Source: a virus
Virus record (IMG/VR): IMGVR_UViG_3300000265_000002
Coordinates: 24,352-47,086 of that record
Direction: 5' to 3' (one strand)
Length of the DNA stretch: 22,735 bases
The notes beneath the pieces are model-generated. The model ran no database searches. It was not told where the DNA came from and saw only the letters and a program-made list of their open reading frames with translations. Shown here in pieces: positions 9,701-17,241 of the stretch; positions within the stretch are counted from its first letter, which is position 1, and the number at the start of each line of letters is the position of its first letter. Both the position numbers and the translations under genes were made by a program.

Positions 9701-12700
9701 TTGCAGATATTGTTGCAAATGAAGTAGCAGAGACTCTATCCAACCCAGTATTAACTGTTGGTATAAACACAGTAAAATCTAGAGTCGTATCAAATACTAG
9801 ATTAGCACTGCAAAATGATGATGGAGTTCTTTACAACCTTAGTGGTTTTGGAACTGCTTCTCCTGGTGGAAGTGTTGTCATCAGTACAGAAGAAAAAACA
9901 GGTGGTGTTGATGGTTACTACCAAGCATATTCTGTAGATAGTAACTCATTTAAACTGGGCACAAATACAGCTATCGCTGAAAGAGTAGTCGAGTGGGATT
10001 ATCAGAATGCAAATTCATTATATATTACTTCGGTTAATCACAAAATACCAAACAACCAAAAAGTAGTATATGATGAAATATCTGGTGGTATTCCTGGATT
10101 AACAACTAATACAGAATATTATCTCGATGTCACTGGTCCAGATACATTTGGATTTAAAAATAGTATCAGTGGTGATAGGATTACGATGGGCAGTACTTTG
10201 AGTGGTTCATTCAAACTAACTGTCAATAGTATTGCAGGTATCTCATCGATTCCAGGAACGGTTTCTATCTCAACTGTATCTAAAGTTATTACTGGAACTG
10301 ATACTGATTTCCCAAGGTATTTTAAAGTTGGAGATGATTTTATAGTTGAAAATACCACTGTATCACCCTCAGAATACTTTAGACTTACCGTTGATTCTAT
10401 CGTTGATAACACTGCTTTAATACTAAGAGAATCTCCAGGAATATCTAGTGAGACTGCAAGACTGTTTGTTCCAACAAAAATCAATGTTAGACCTGATGGG
10501 ACAAATGTTCATAGACCTTTCGATGGTGGCGTTGAAATAACAGCAGGTAGTTCACCTAATAGCAATATTGTACGTCAAACTCGTAAATACTTTAGATATC
10601 AGTCAGGTAAAGGTATTCAATGTTCTCTTGCTATCAACTTCAATCCTCCAAGACAAATCGTATCTATGTTCGGTCAAACTAACGGAACATTAGTTGACAA
10701 TCAAGACTATGAAGTTAATATAAGAAATAGAGCATCTTCTGCATATATTTCATTTGGGGAAGATAGAAATGGTAATGTCTTATCTGATAACTCTAAGATT
10801 ACTGTTTATGATATTGACACCTTAACTCTTAATATTGGTGCTCCAGGAAATCCTCTTTGGATTAAATCAGCACCAACAACGGGTATAGGTGATTCTATTT
10901 CACAGACATATGTAACTAATAATGGAACTGATGAAGGAAGCATTGTATTTGATACCACTACAGTTGGTGTAGGAACGTATTATTATCAGTGTGAAAATTC
11001 TTCTCCTATGGGTGGTGAGATTGAAGTTCTTCCAACTCCTTCTGCTGGTCCAGGTGAAACTTTTGTTAAGTTCTCTACATTAACTCCTCATGGATTATTG
11101 AAAGGAAATGATGTCAAAATAAGAGGTGCTGGTGATTCTGCATACGATGGTTCTTATGAGATTGTGGCAGTAAACAATGAAGATGCATATTATATTTCTT
11201 CAACAACATCTGCAACTTCTATTGTTTCTTCCCCATCATTAGAATACAATATCCAAGAGTGGAATAATAGTGCAGTTAGATGTGGATTGTTTGATTTCCA
11301 AAATGGATTCTTCTTTGAATATGACGGATCTACATTGTATGCGGTTAGAAGATCATCAACTTTCCAACTTCCATTAAGAGCAGATGTGACTTTCCGTAGT
11401 CATATTGTCAACTGGACAGCAGGCGCTAAGTTTACTAATAAAGTAGACGTTAATGATTATATTGTTATTAGAGGAACTTCATATAAAGTGACTTCAGTTA
11501 CTGATGAACAACTTAATATTCAACCTGCATATAGAGGTACAAGTGATGTTGGTATTACTATTACCAAGACAGTTGATACTAAAGTAGCACAGCAAGATTG
11601 GAATATTGATAGAGCAGATGGAACTGGTCCATCAGGATTTAAACTTGATAAGACCAAAATTCAAATGGCATATTTAGATTATTCTTGGTATGGTGCTGGT
11701 AAGATTCGCTTTGGATTAAAAGATACTTATGGTCATGTTAAGTATTTCCACGAGTTCATTCATAATAACCTCCTAGATGAAGCATATATGAGATCTGGTA
11801 ACATCCCAGGTAGATATGAAATCACTAACTTTGGTGGGGTTGTTCCGTCATACATTCCATCACTATTCCACTGGGGTACTTCAGTCATGATGGATGGTGG
11901 ATTTGATGATGATAAAGCATATCAGTTTACAGCAACTTCCAACACACTTGTGTTCACAAACGGTGATGGTGATTCTGCGAATACTACAGCAAACTCCGAT
12001 GTTTATTATTCTTCGAGAGATGGTAAAAGAGACTGGTATTTAAGACTATTTGTTGCTCCTGCTAACTTGAGTAAGTTTACTAGTGGTTCTGCACTTTATA
12101 CAGTGGATGGGCAACTAAATGGAGAGACTGTTAACAGAACAGGATTCTTTGGATCTAATGGTTTTGTTGACATCTTTATTGGTCATACACATGGAAATCA
12201 AAACTTAGATATTACACCAAGTATTGTTTCTAGCACAACTATCTACATTGGTGCTCCTCCATCAGGAGGAGGTACTGCGGTTGAACTAGGTCCAGATGTT
12301 GAGATGCCAGTTATTAGTATTAGACTTGCTCCATCTGTTGATAACAACCTAACTGGTCCTGTAGGTTCAAGAGATATTATTAACCGAATGCAGTTACAGT
12401 TGAAGTCATTAGGTATTACATTAACACATGATTGTAATGTTGACCTGATCTTAAATGGATCTATTGATAATAAAGATTTCGCAGCAGTTGATACACCTTC
12501 ACTATCCGAACTTATTGTTCATGATGGCGGAGATCAACTAAAGAATGGAACTAGGGTGTTCTCATTCAGAGCATCTGGCGGTGCTGAAGATGCAACAGGT
12601 GCAAGACTTGGATCAACAACTGACTTTGATTTAACTAGCATTACTGACTTGGGTAATAGTATCTTAGGTGGGGATGATGTTTTCCCCAACGGTCCAGACC

Positions 12701-12801
12701 TATTGACCATTGCAGTTTCACCTATTGATACCTCTGGTGTTAATGCAACTTCTCCTCTGAAAGTTTCTGCTAGAATCACCTGGACAGAATCTCAAGCATA
12801 A
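6757..12801 (+). CDS. Very large (2014-residue) virion structural protein
   Basis: The protein starts MAKKLVYNYTFNPGAAGVGN and has an N-terminal beta domain with IQIFVDEQEAKIDFSETFVD and LIDTDFEYGLQPTKWE (about residues 82-130), stretches I associate with large cyanophage structural proteins. Repeated H-(G)-hydrophobic modules follow: TPHGLSVGVPIDVQGL at about 170-185, a weaker one near 1090 (VNHKIPNNQKVVYDEISGG) and TPHGLLKGNDVKIRGAG near 1440. Between them is a Tyr/Arg/Ser-rich stretch (RHRGYGSGSGWDRRSSSQYY, about residues 448-467) and long beta-rich, Asn/Thr-rich sequence. The C-terminus ends with KVSARITWTES. There is no transmembrane segment or enzymatic motif I can see. It has its own late promoter and a strong AAGGAG site. 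The size fits a long distal fibre or a baseplate-to-fibre connector. A structural role is secure; finer placement is inference. Confidence 0.85.
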   Translation: MAKKLVYNYTFNPGAAGVGNIVIHGYYPLKTLLLVTNVTDSQIIFSFADPTYAGSVDYSDATDETTIIFNYDTSSMDASDQIQIFVDEQEAKIDFSETFVDPVSKLRVSNPQNLIDTDFEYGLQPTKWETIELVNNIPSFYSKDSQYSIEDVAIVEAINRSSTVTVTTSTPHGLSVGVPIDVQGLTSRTAEGKFLITSVPSTTSFTYVAKENQILEQGAVNINTSYTTIRTGEFFIGSDIKFREDDGLSSDNRSNSTINVTTDYVHGFTPGSNFYVTNTVGSKQYRLGYVTNDLASDDRPNVDFEDTIETSGTITPTLTETKKMTGTYALKFDVNSVSTVDNSITWPNHRLRAGDVLLYVPPSGDTEIGGLQRFQLYYVKQALTEDKITLCETSTSNTVAVNPEINLTSTGTSNFGRHQLILAYEYYVLASFDTSWIRMIPRHRGYGSGSGWDRRSSSQYYPHGLSGRKAQRCKFIFKNYSLNNSWTGNRSVYATNRNVNYTLGKSGTTPDGYDFIEDFSRFDLPHPNNPAVNTSEPNDTWSDEYRSWSRYFSYGIRFQEPGVGYIFTVDLDFDTEGDSIYVENHGVSVGSAATAYFEKTGGGNAVTRSDVVTTENVAPTTTVFSGDLNVNVTAISPDRLRIGDLNRLQQWNGSYNLTLYRNNGTKDTFHVPAVGGISNNETIFVETTGTATLPTGLTGPVKPEKGNVQAVYNASTRALDTIRETLTSNSLSTLLAYNNSQEYYPFVNSDITVDGGIQRLGWRRTVLTVAGYYPEGSGNTANIWSTTSKDFTSLTGWANGQAFDPFDTTNRAGEGWYMCITPFTGQNTTIPYWVSVKQIPEYIEDNPEVGANTFLWSNRLNEDFPPTTLSSLTNNANSEANWTDVTGSQAGLGWKYTHEARWYRATVISHGYIFLQVTIANNTWPQYKPQNTAFDISAVLPFESSGNVSGQRYIICCVIPIKNNTATTNFGLTGTIYTFQELADIVANEVAETLSNPVLTVGINTVKSRVVSNTRLALQNDDGVLYNLSGFGTASPGGSVVISTEEKTGGVDGYYQAYSVDSNSFKLGTNTAIAERVVEWDYQNANSLYITSVNHKIPNNQKVVYDEISGGIPGLTTNTEYYLDVTGPDTFGFKNSISGDRITMGSTLSGSFKLTVNSIAGISSIPGTVSISTVSKVITGTDTDFPRYFKVGDDFIVENTTVSPSEYFRLTVDSIVDNTALILRESPGISSETARLFVPTKINVRPDGTNVHRPFDGGVEITAGSSPNSNIVRQTRKYFRYQSGKGIQCSLAINFNPPRQIVSMFGQTNGTLVDNQDYEVNIRNRASSAYISFGEDRNGNVLSDNSKITVYDIDTLTLNIGAPGNPLWIKSAPTTGIGDSISQTYVTNNGTDEGSIVFDTTTVGVGTYYYQCENSSPMGGEIEVLPTPSAGPGETFVKFSTLTPHGLLKGNDVKIRGAGDSAYDGSYEIVAVNNEDAYYISSTTSATSIVSSPSLEYNIQEWNNSAVRCGLFDFQNGFFFEYDGSTLYAVRRSSTFQLPLRADVTFRSHIVNWTAGAKFTNKVDVNDYIVIRGTSYKVTSVTDEQLNIQPAYRGTSDVGITITKTVDTKVAQQDWNIDRADGTGPSGFKLDKTKIQMAYLDYSWYGAGKIRFGLKDTYGHVKYFHEFIHNNLLDEAYMRSGNIPGRYEITNFGGVVPSYIPSLFHWGTSVMMDGGFDDDKAYQFTATSNTLVFTNGDGDSANTTANSDVYYSSRDGKRDWYLRLFVAPANLSKFTSGSALYTVDGQLNGETVNRTGFFGSNGFVDIFIGHTHGNQNLDITPSIVSSTTIYIGAPPSGGGTAVELGPDVEMPVISIRLAPSVDNNLTGPVGSRDIINRMQLQLKSLGITLTHDCNVDLILNGSIDNKDFAAVDTPSLSELIVHDGGDQLKNGTRVFSFRASGGAEDATGARLGSTTDFDLTSITDLGNSILGGDDVFPNGPDLLTIAVSPIDTSGVNATSPLKVSARITWTESQA

Positions 12802-12809
12802 TAATCCTC

Positions 12810-12838
12810 AGAGGGTATAAAACAGTTTTATACCCTCT
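12810..12838 (+). terminator. Long hairpin, possible weak terminator or transcript-processing site
   Basis: A perfect 13-base-pair stem (12810-12822 with 12826-12838) closes on a three-base CAG loop nine bases after a stop codon. No T-run follows (CTCTTCATAAAT), so it is not a canonical rho-independent terminator. It may stabilise the 3' end of the upstream message. The next late promoter begins four bases later. Confidence 0.55.
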
Positions 12839-12841
12839 CTT

Positions 12842-12849
12842 CATAAATA
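12842..12849 (+). promoter_or_regulatory. T4-type late promoter
   Basis: CATAAATA matches NATAAATA, 26 bases before the ATG at 12868 and directly after the 13-base-pair hairpin. Confidence 0.8.
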
Positions 12850-12867
12850 TTTCAAAAGCAGATAAAA

Positions 12868-14862
12868 ATGTCACCTATCAACTTTCCAGATAGTCCTACT
12901 CCAGGAGATGTCTTTAGAGACTTTGATACTGGGTACAAATATGAATATGATGGCGTAGTTTGGAAAAGTTACGTCGATGGATCATCATCAAGTATCAAAG
13001 TTATTGATGATGTTTCATCACTATTTGATAGTTTTCAAAGAACTTTTGAGTTGAGAGTTGGTGGGACGTTATTTTATCCAATCAGTGCTCAACATATTAG
13101 AGTAGCACTTAATGGAGAACTGCAAACACCATATACAGATTATACCGTATCTGGAGCACAGATTACATTCGATGTTCCACCAACACCAGGAACTGAGTTT
13201 TCTGTTGTCAATCTTCTGGTCACAGCAGAGTCTCCATACACTGAAAGTTATCTAACCAATCTAGACGTAGAGAATAAAGTTACAGCATTATCTGGTGTTG
13301 TAACTACTATTCTTGGAACTAATATCGAATATGTTGGGGTTGGTTCTTTTGGTACTGTTGCGATTGGAGAAACTGTTGTTATTAACTCTGATCAAGGATT
13401 AGAGAATATCCTTTCTATTGACCCTACTACATCACAGACAATCTATGATTCTTTATTAGTAAGTCCAACTGAAAACTTTCCTAACATTAATGTAGCAGGC
13501 GTTTCTACATTAGGTTTTATTACATCAACTGATGGATTATTCGTATCATCAAATAGTACTACACCAACTGTTGAAATAACACAAAATGGTCTTGGAGATG
13601 CTGCAATAATCTATGGAAGAGTTGGTATCAATACTTCTGAACCCAATCGAAATGCAACGATTTATGGAACTGCAAATGTTATTAATAAAAACGCTTTTGA
13701 TTCAGAAACTATTATAGGTTCTTATTATGTTGAAGTTGGTGCATTTCTGAGTGGAATTGGTACTCCAAGTACATCCATAGATTTGCATGGAGGATCTCCA
13801 GACTATGTTGACTACAGTACAAGATTATTAAGGAATGCTGGTCCTGATGGTTCTTTCATGATAATGCAAAGGGGATTGGGGAACATTGAAATAAATGGAG
13901 TTGATGGAGCTGGATTTTATATTACAAGTGGTGAATCAATAACCTTTTCAATTGATGGAAATAGTGGAAATGTTGGTATCAATACCACTGATGCGTCCGA
14001 AAAACTAGTTGTTGTAGGTAATGCCATTGTCAGTGACAGAGTAAGTATTGGTAGTACACTTAAAGTTCTTGAAGATGCTTGGGTAAGAAATACCTTAAGT
14101 GTTGGAAGTTCAGAAGTTTTGGGTAGCGTTCCTACAGATGAAGGTGTAATCTCTGCTGTTGGTAATGGTAAGAATGTTATTATCATCCAAGCAGATGAAA
14201 ATACTGATGATAGAGGATTAGCATTTAGAAATGAGTTTGATCGTTATGCTGCATATATCAATCTAGCACCAAATAATATTCCATATCAAGGAGATCTTGT
14301 ATTTGGACATGCAGTAATCAACGTTGCTAATGTTGATGACGTTCCTGAAATACTGAGATTAAGTAATGGTGGTGTTGGTATTGGAACCACCATTGCAAGA
14401 GAGTCTCTGCATGTTTTTGGTGGAACAAGACTTGAAGGTGATGTATATCTCAGGGGAGGTATGTTGGTTGAGAAATCAATAACCTCAAATGGTAGTGTTG
14501 GAAATCAAACATTAACTCCTATAGGTCTTTCTACGGGAACAAGTTTTTTCTATGATGCTGTCGAACTTGGAGAAATGATACCTCACTTCAGATATGATGC
14601 ATCAACAACATTGTATGATTCGTTAGATATTGGCGAATCTGTTACAGTTTCTATATCTGCAAATACAAATAACATAGGATTCTGTACAACTATCTACATT
14701 GATGGTGCATTACAATATCTGTACTGGCCAAATGGTGTAGTACCAACAACTACCGCTGCCCAATCACGCGACAAATATGTATTTAATATCATGAAGACAG
14801 GTGTTCCACCAAATGAATGGACAGTTATGGCAACAGTTTCCAACAACATTCTAGTCTCATGA
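12868..14862 (+). CDS. Phage tail-fibre-like structural protein
   Basis: A 664-residue protein. Its N-terminus has PDSPTPGDVFRDFDTGYKYE followed by YDGVVWKSY, the short motif (two aromatic-Asp-Gly-Trp turns) found at the front of many phage fibre proteins. A beta domain follows with VALNGELQTPYTDYTVSGAQ (about residues 90-109), a unit known from phage adhesin stems. The shaft contains repeats of GRVGINTSEPN, GNVGINTTDASEKL and GVGIGTTIARESL at about 251, 368 and 505, each followed by a short strand, as in trimeric shafts. The C-terminal 80 residues have an IYIDGALQYLYWPNG segment seen at the end of other cyanophage fibre proteins. No good ribosome binding site precedes the ATG. Its stop overlaps the start of the next gene (ATGA at 14859), so the two are probably made together. 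Confidence 0.85.
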   Translation: MSPINFPDSPTPGDVFRDFDTGYKYEYDGVVWKSYVDGSSSSIKVIDDVSSLFDSFQRTFELRVGGTLFYPISAQHIRVALNGELQTPYTDYTVSGAQITFDVPPTPGTEFSVVNLLVTAESPYTESYLTNLDVENKVTALSGVVTTILGTNIEYVGVGSFGTVAIGETVVINSDQGLENILSIDPTTSQTIYDSLLVSPTENFPNINVAGVSTLGFITSTDGLFVSSNSTTPTVEITQNGLGDAAIIYGRVGINTSEPNRNATIYGTANVINKNAFDSETIIGSYYVEVGAFLSGIGTPSTSIDLHGGSPDYVDYSTRLLRNAGPDGSFMIMQRGLGNIEINGVDGAGFYITSGESITFSIDGNSGNVGINTTDASEKLVVVGNAIVSDRVSIGSTLKVLEDAWVRNTLSVGSSEVLGSVPTDEGVISAVGNGKNVIIIQADENTDDRGLAFRNEFDRYAAYINLAPNNIPYQGDLVFGHAVINVANVDDVPEILRLSNGGVGIGTTIARESLHVFGGTRLEGDVYLRGGMLVEKSITSNGSVGNQTLTPIGLSTGTSFFYDAVELGEMIPHFRYDASTTLYDSLDIGESVTVSISANTNNIGFCTTIYIDGALQYLYWPNGVVPTTTAAQSRDKYVFNIMKTGVPPNEWTVMATVSNNILVS

Positions 14863-15659
14863 ATCTAGATTTTAATACTAAGCAGAAACCTTTCGATACT
14901 TTTGGATCATTTTCTTCTGGAATTATAACTCCAACCTCACAAAGTGGTAGAAGTCCATATGATCCTGGGATTAGTGCTTATGATATCAAAAGAAGGTATC
15001 CAGATTCTCCTAATGGTTTTTATTGGATTAAAGGTGCTAATGGGAATGCAATACCTGTTTGGTGTCAGATGATCGATAATGGTAATGGTTTTGGGTGGAT
15101 GTTAATCGCTACTGCTCAAGGTAATGGTAATACTGCTGCTGGAAATGCAGCATCATCAGCTATACATACTACCGCCGCTGTAGGTGAAATTGATCTTTCT
15201 ACTGGCACTATTCCATCAGCATATAAGATTTCAGATGTAGATATAAACTATTGGACATCTAGAGCACGTCCACAACTAGATCACCCAAAACTTGTAAGTA
15301 CACCAGTTTTTGGACTTGCGTGTCCTGCTACAGTTCCTGCTAATAAAAATCTATGGTATGGAGAAGTCATTGAATGGTTCATTCCAGATACTAATTGGAC
15401 TAATAATAACATAGATTTTAGGGGGAAAAACACTGGGACATTTAGTAATAGAGGTTATGATACCTATAGTCAATATTTTTTAGGAACACCACTTAATAAT
15501 AACTCATTCCTTTCTGGAACATATACTGGATTTGGTCCAACTCTATTTGAAAGTTATGATTCATGGGGAAATCAAATAATATTTGGTGCAAATATTGGTG
15601 GTGGTTTTTTTCAAGGGGAATTGAGAACTAATGGATTTTGTTTCTATCGTGCAGGATAA
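14859..15659 (+). CDS. Putative fibre-tip adhesin with a fibrinogen-C-like segment
   Basis: I chose the ATG at 14859 because it forms an ATGA overlap with the preceding fibre gene. An in-frame ATG at 14817 would add 14 residues but lies deep inside that gene, and neither has a clear ribosome binding site. The 266-residue product has, at about residues 40-83, YDIKRRYPDSPNGFYWI, then PVWCQM, then GNGFGWMLIA. This closely follows the fibrinogen-related domain opening (C..I....P..PSGVYWI....PF.VYCDM..DGGGWTLI), with Cys69 kept and the usual first Cys absent. Fibrinogen-type domains bind acetylated sugars and other surface ligands in animals and in some bacteria and phages. The rest is Gly/Asn-rich and ends FCFYRAG. 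As the last gene of the fibre cluster, in the place where T4 relatives keep adhesins, it is a good candidate for cell-surface recognition. The domain call rests on motif reading only. Confidence 0.7.
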   Translation: MNLDFNTKQKPFDTFGSFSSGIITPTSQSGRSPYDPGISAYDIKRRYPDSPNGFYWIKGANGNAIPVWCQMIDNGNGFGWMLIATAQGNGNTAAGNAASSAIHTTAAVGEIDLSTGTIPSAYKISDVDINYWTSRARPQLDHPKLVSTPVFGLACPATVPANKNLWYGEVIEWFIPDTNWTNNNIDFRGKNTGTFSNRGYDTYSQYFLGTPLNNNSFLSGTYTGFGPTLFESYDSWGNQIIFGANIGGGFFQGELRTNGFCFYRAG

Positions 15660-15662
15660 AAC

Positions 15663-15676
15663 CAGTTTATAAACTG
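15663..15676. repeat. Perfect 14-base palindrome
   Basis: CAGTTTATAAACTG equals its own reverse complement. It begins four bases after the adhesin stop and lies eight bases before the terminator stem. It could be a small hairpin or a protein-binding site; no function can be read from it. Confidence 0.5.
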
Positions 15677-15683
15677 TCCACTT

Positions 15684-15710
15684 AACCCCGCAGCAACGCT
15701 GTGGGGTTTT
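15684..15710 (+). terminator. Rho-independent terminator closing the tail-fibre block
   Basis: An 11-base-pair stem, AACCCCGCAGC (15684-15694) with GCTGTGGGGTT (15698-15708), has one G-T pair and an AAC loop. It ends in TTTT (15707-15710). Confidence 0.88.
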
Positions 15711-15738
15711 ATACTATATGGGTATCCATGAGGTGAAC

Positions 15739-15837
15739 ATGTCAACCACAGATAAAATCATTTTTGTGGGATCCTTTTTCATTTTAATGAACTGGGGTGT
15801 TCGCGTTAGTAATGCAACCTTTGAGTTTTTGTTCTGA
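15739..15837 (+). CDS. Small 32-residue putative membrane protein
   Basis: An ATG at 15739 has a good ribosome binding site, GAGGTGA (15730-15736), and opens a 32-codon frame ending at TGA 15835-15837. The product starts MSTTDK, continues with a hydrophobic segment (IIFVGSFFILMNWGVRV, residues 7-23) long enough for one membrane span, and ends FEFLF. Its stop overlaps the next start as TGATG, so translation of the zincin-like gene is probably coupled to it. That gene has no ribosome binding site of its own, which supports this frame being real. I do not recognise the family. Confidence 0.6.
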   Translation: MSTTDKIIFVGSFFILMNWGVRVSNATFEFLF

Positions 15838-16268
15838 TGTTGTACTTAGAACAGTCAGGAAAGGGGTCTAGAAGACTCTCTAAGGACGTTGTAACGTGGT
15901 TTATGTGGAAATACCTTCCTAGACACAATATAGAGGTTTCTTTGCTTCATAGAGGTCTTTTAAGAGAAGGTGTTTATGGGTGGTGTAGCGTACAAGATTG
16001 TGATCATCGACCAAGATCCTTTTTGGTTGAGGTTCATAATAAACTAGACCAAGACACTTTCATTAAAATTTTACTACATGAACTTTGGCATGTCAAACAG
16101 TTTGTTACTGGTGATATGAGAGACAAAAAAGGTAAAAAACACTGGAAAGGAGTTGACATCTCTGATGTTGACTATGATGACGATCCTAGTGAGATTGAAG
16201 CAACTGAAATGGAAAACCCATTGCATTACGAGTACAGTCTTGACAGACTCATCGGATCCATTGTATAA
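15837..16268 (+). CDS. Small zincin-like putative metallopeptidase
   Basis: A 143-residue protein with HELWHVKQF at residues 81-89. H81, E82 and H85 fit the HExxH zinc and catalytic motif, and the helix before it (DTFIKILL) fits the usual hydrophobic lead-in. A PSEIEA segment at 117-122 provides a Glu in the position where small zincins of this type carry the third zinc ligand. Residues 1-75 show an N-terminal helix (WFMWKYLP) and a strand (SFLVEVHNKL). It has no signal peptide, so a cytoplasmic role is expected. Proteins of this size and motif occur in many T4-like phages, often labelled hypothetical or SprT-like; the substrate is unknown. Its start overlaps the stop of the small membrane protein (TGATG). 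Confidence 0.65.
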   Translation: MLYLEQSGKGSRRLSKDVVTWFMWKYLPRHNIEVSLLHRGLLREGVYGWCSVQDCDHRPRSFLVEVHNKLDQDTFIKILLHELWHVKQFVTGDMRDKKGKKHWKGVDISDVDYDDDPSEIEATEMENPLHYEYSLDRLIGSIV

Positions 16269-16306
16269 TCGCTTTGTCAGTATTGGAGTTCATTAAAGAC
16301 TAATCT

Positions 16307-16501
16307 ATGAAAAAGAAGTTTGTTTCTCTTGTTCCTTTGAGTTCAGCAGCAAAGTTTCGATTTGCCACTGAAATGGATCATTTTCACGCATGTATGGTTT
16401 TAGGAGAGACTGATGACATGTTTGATTTGGTTTCTTTGAATGGTCAGTATTTGACTAAAGTTCCTAAGAAAGGGAACTCTCACTGGCAAGTTGTTAAATA
16501 G
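16307..16501 (+). CDS. Small hypothetical phage protein (64 residues)
   Basis: Starts MKKKFVSLVPLSSAAKFRFA and ends HWQVVK. It is predicted beta/alpha with no membrane span, and has a HFHACMVLG segment at about residues 24-32 and a basic C-terminus (KVPKKGNSHW). The nearest purine-rich site, GGAG at 16285, is about 18 bases from the ATG, so initiation is not well explained. It lies in a run of short genes on the same strand, 38 bases after the zincin-like gene. No family recognised. Confidence 0.6.
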   Translation: MKKKFVSLVPLSSAAKFRFATEMDHFHACMVLGETDDMFDLVSLNGQYLTKVPKKGNSHWQVVK

Positions 16502-16524
16502 TTTTACATTAGAGTATTCTAACT

Positions 16525-16722
16525 ATGAAAGATCAGTACACTATTGACGACGGCGAATCCAAACAAGACAAATGGAATCGTGGTCTTGATATTTTTATTG
16601 AATCAGTGCATAAACCAGATCCTGCACTAAGGCAATGTGCCCATAATCAAAAGTGTTACCATGAGTTAATGGAAGTGAGAGATAATGTATTGAAATACTT
16701 AAATACACTTAGATGGCATTGA
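16525..16722 (+). CDS. Small hypothetical phage protein (65 residues)
   Basis: Starts MKDQYTIDDGESKQDKWNRG and is mostly helical and charged. Two Cys lie six residues apart (CAHNQKC, about residues 38-44), which might bind a metal or be chance. The C-terminus is LKYLNTLRWH. The next gene begins one base after its stop, so they form an operon. No family recognised. Confidence 0.6.
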   Translation: MKDQYTIDDGESKQDKWNRGLDIFIESVHKPDPALRQCAHNQKCYHELMEVRDNVLKYLNTLRWH

Positions 16723-16723
16723 A

Positions 16724-16918
16724 ATGAACTATAAACCATATAGTCCTGAGTGGCACAGATATAGGTATTTGAAGGAAGCGATTGATAAGTACCTGGATGA
16801 TTATGTTGATAATCAGGATATCATGAATGATATTTTAGATATTATCTGCGATCGTTCAGAAATAGCATACAAAGAGTTTAGTAAACTCAATGAACTAGAA
16901 GCAAAATTGCGTAACTAA
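16724..16918 (+). CDS. Small hypothetical phage protein (64 residues)
   Basis: Starts MNYKPYSPEWHRYRYLKEAI. It is helical, acidic in the middle (DYVDNQDIMNDILDIICD) and ends LEAKLRN. It begins one base after the previous stop and the next gene begins one base after its own stop, so all three are translated from one message, probably with coupling. No family recognised. Confidence 0.6.
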   Translation: MNYKPYSPEWHRYRYLKEAIDKYLDDYVDNQDIMNDILDIICDRSEIAYKEFSKLNELEAKLRN

Positions 16919-16919
16919 A

Positions 16920-17237
16920 ATGCTTTCAACTCAATACAGACTAAAACTAGAGTTTATTTGCAAATGTATTGTAAATGGGGAAGATGTAAAACTTGAAGAT
17001 ATTATTTGGGCAGAGAAACTTGCTAAAGCAAATACTACTGCAAGGGATTGGTTAAACAAAGCACGCAGAAAGGCAGCAAATCCTGATATACAGGAGGGAA
17101 GTATGGATGATTTTATGAATAAAATGGGTTTAGGAGATCCTGACCCATCAAATCATCGCACTGGTTTCGGTAGTGCTGATGAAATAGTAGACTGGTTTAA
17201 GCAAGACAAACCAGATGATTGGCGCACTCGTGATTGA
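16920..17237 (+). CDS. Conserved-looking small phage protein of unknown function
   Basis: A 105-residue protein. The N-terminal half is helical (CKCIVNGEDVKLEDIIWAEK, residues 15-34, then LAKANTTARDWLNKARRKA). The C-terminal half is polar, with FMNKMGLGDPDPSNHRTGF (about residues 65-83), a stretch I associate with conserved hypothetical proteins of T4-like cyanophages, and ends WFKQDKPDDWRTRD. It has no membrane segment or enzymatic motif. It begins one base after the previous stop; an internal purine-rich site (CAGGAGGGAAG, about 17091-17101) sits before an in-frame ATG at 17103, so a shorter internal product is conceivable. Confidence 0.65.
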   Translation: MLSTQYRLKLEFICKCIVNGEDVKLEDIIWAEKLAKANTTARDWLNKARRKAANPDIQEGSMDDFMNKMGLGDPDPSNHRTGFGSADEIVDWFKQDKPDDWRTRD

Positions 17238-17241
17238 TTTA

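Noticed and set aside
10119-10484. Minus-strand open frame of 121 codons inside the 2014-residue gene
   Set aside because: It is the antisense of a well-supported coding frame, with no promoter or ribosome binding site, and Ser/Val/Ile-rich composition that mirrors the sense codons.
15710-15717. TATACTAT as a -10 box for the small-gene array
   Set aside because: No -35 box lies at 16-18 bases (that stretch is the terminator stem) and there is no extended -10 TG, so I do not call a promoter.
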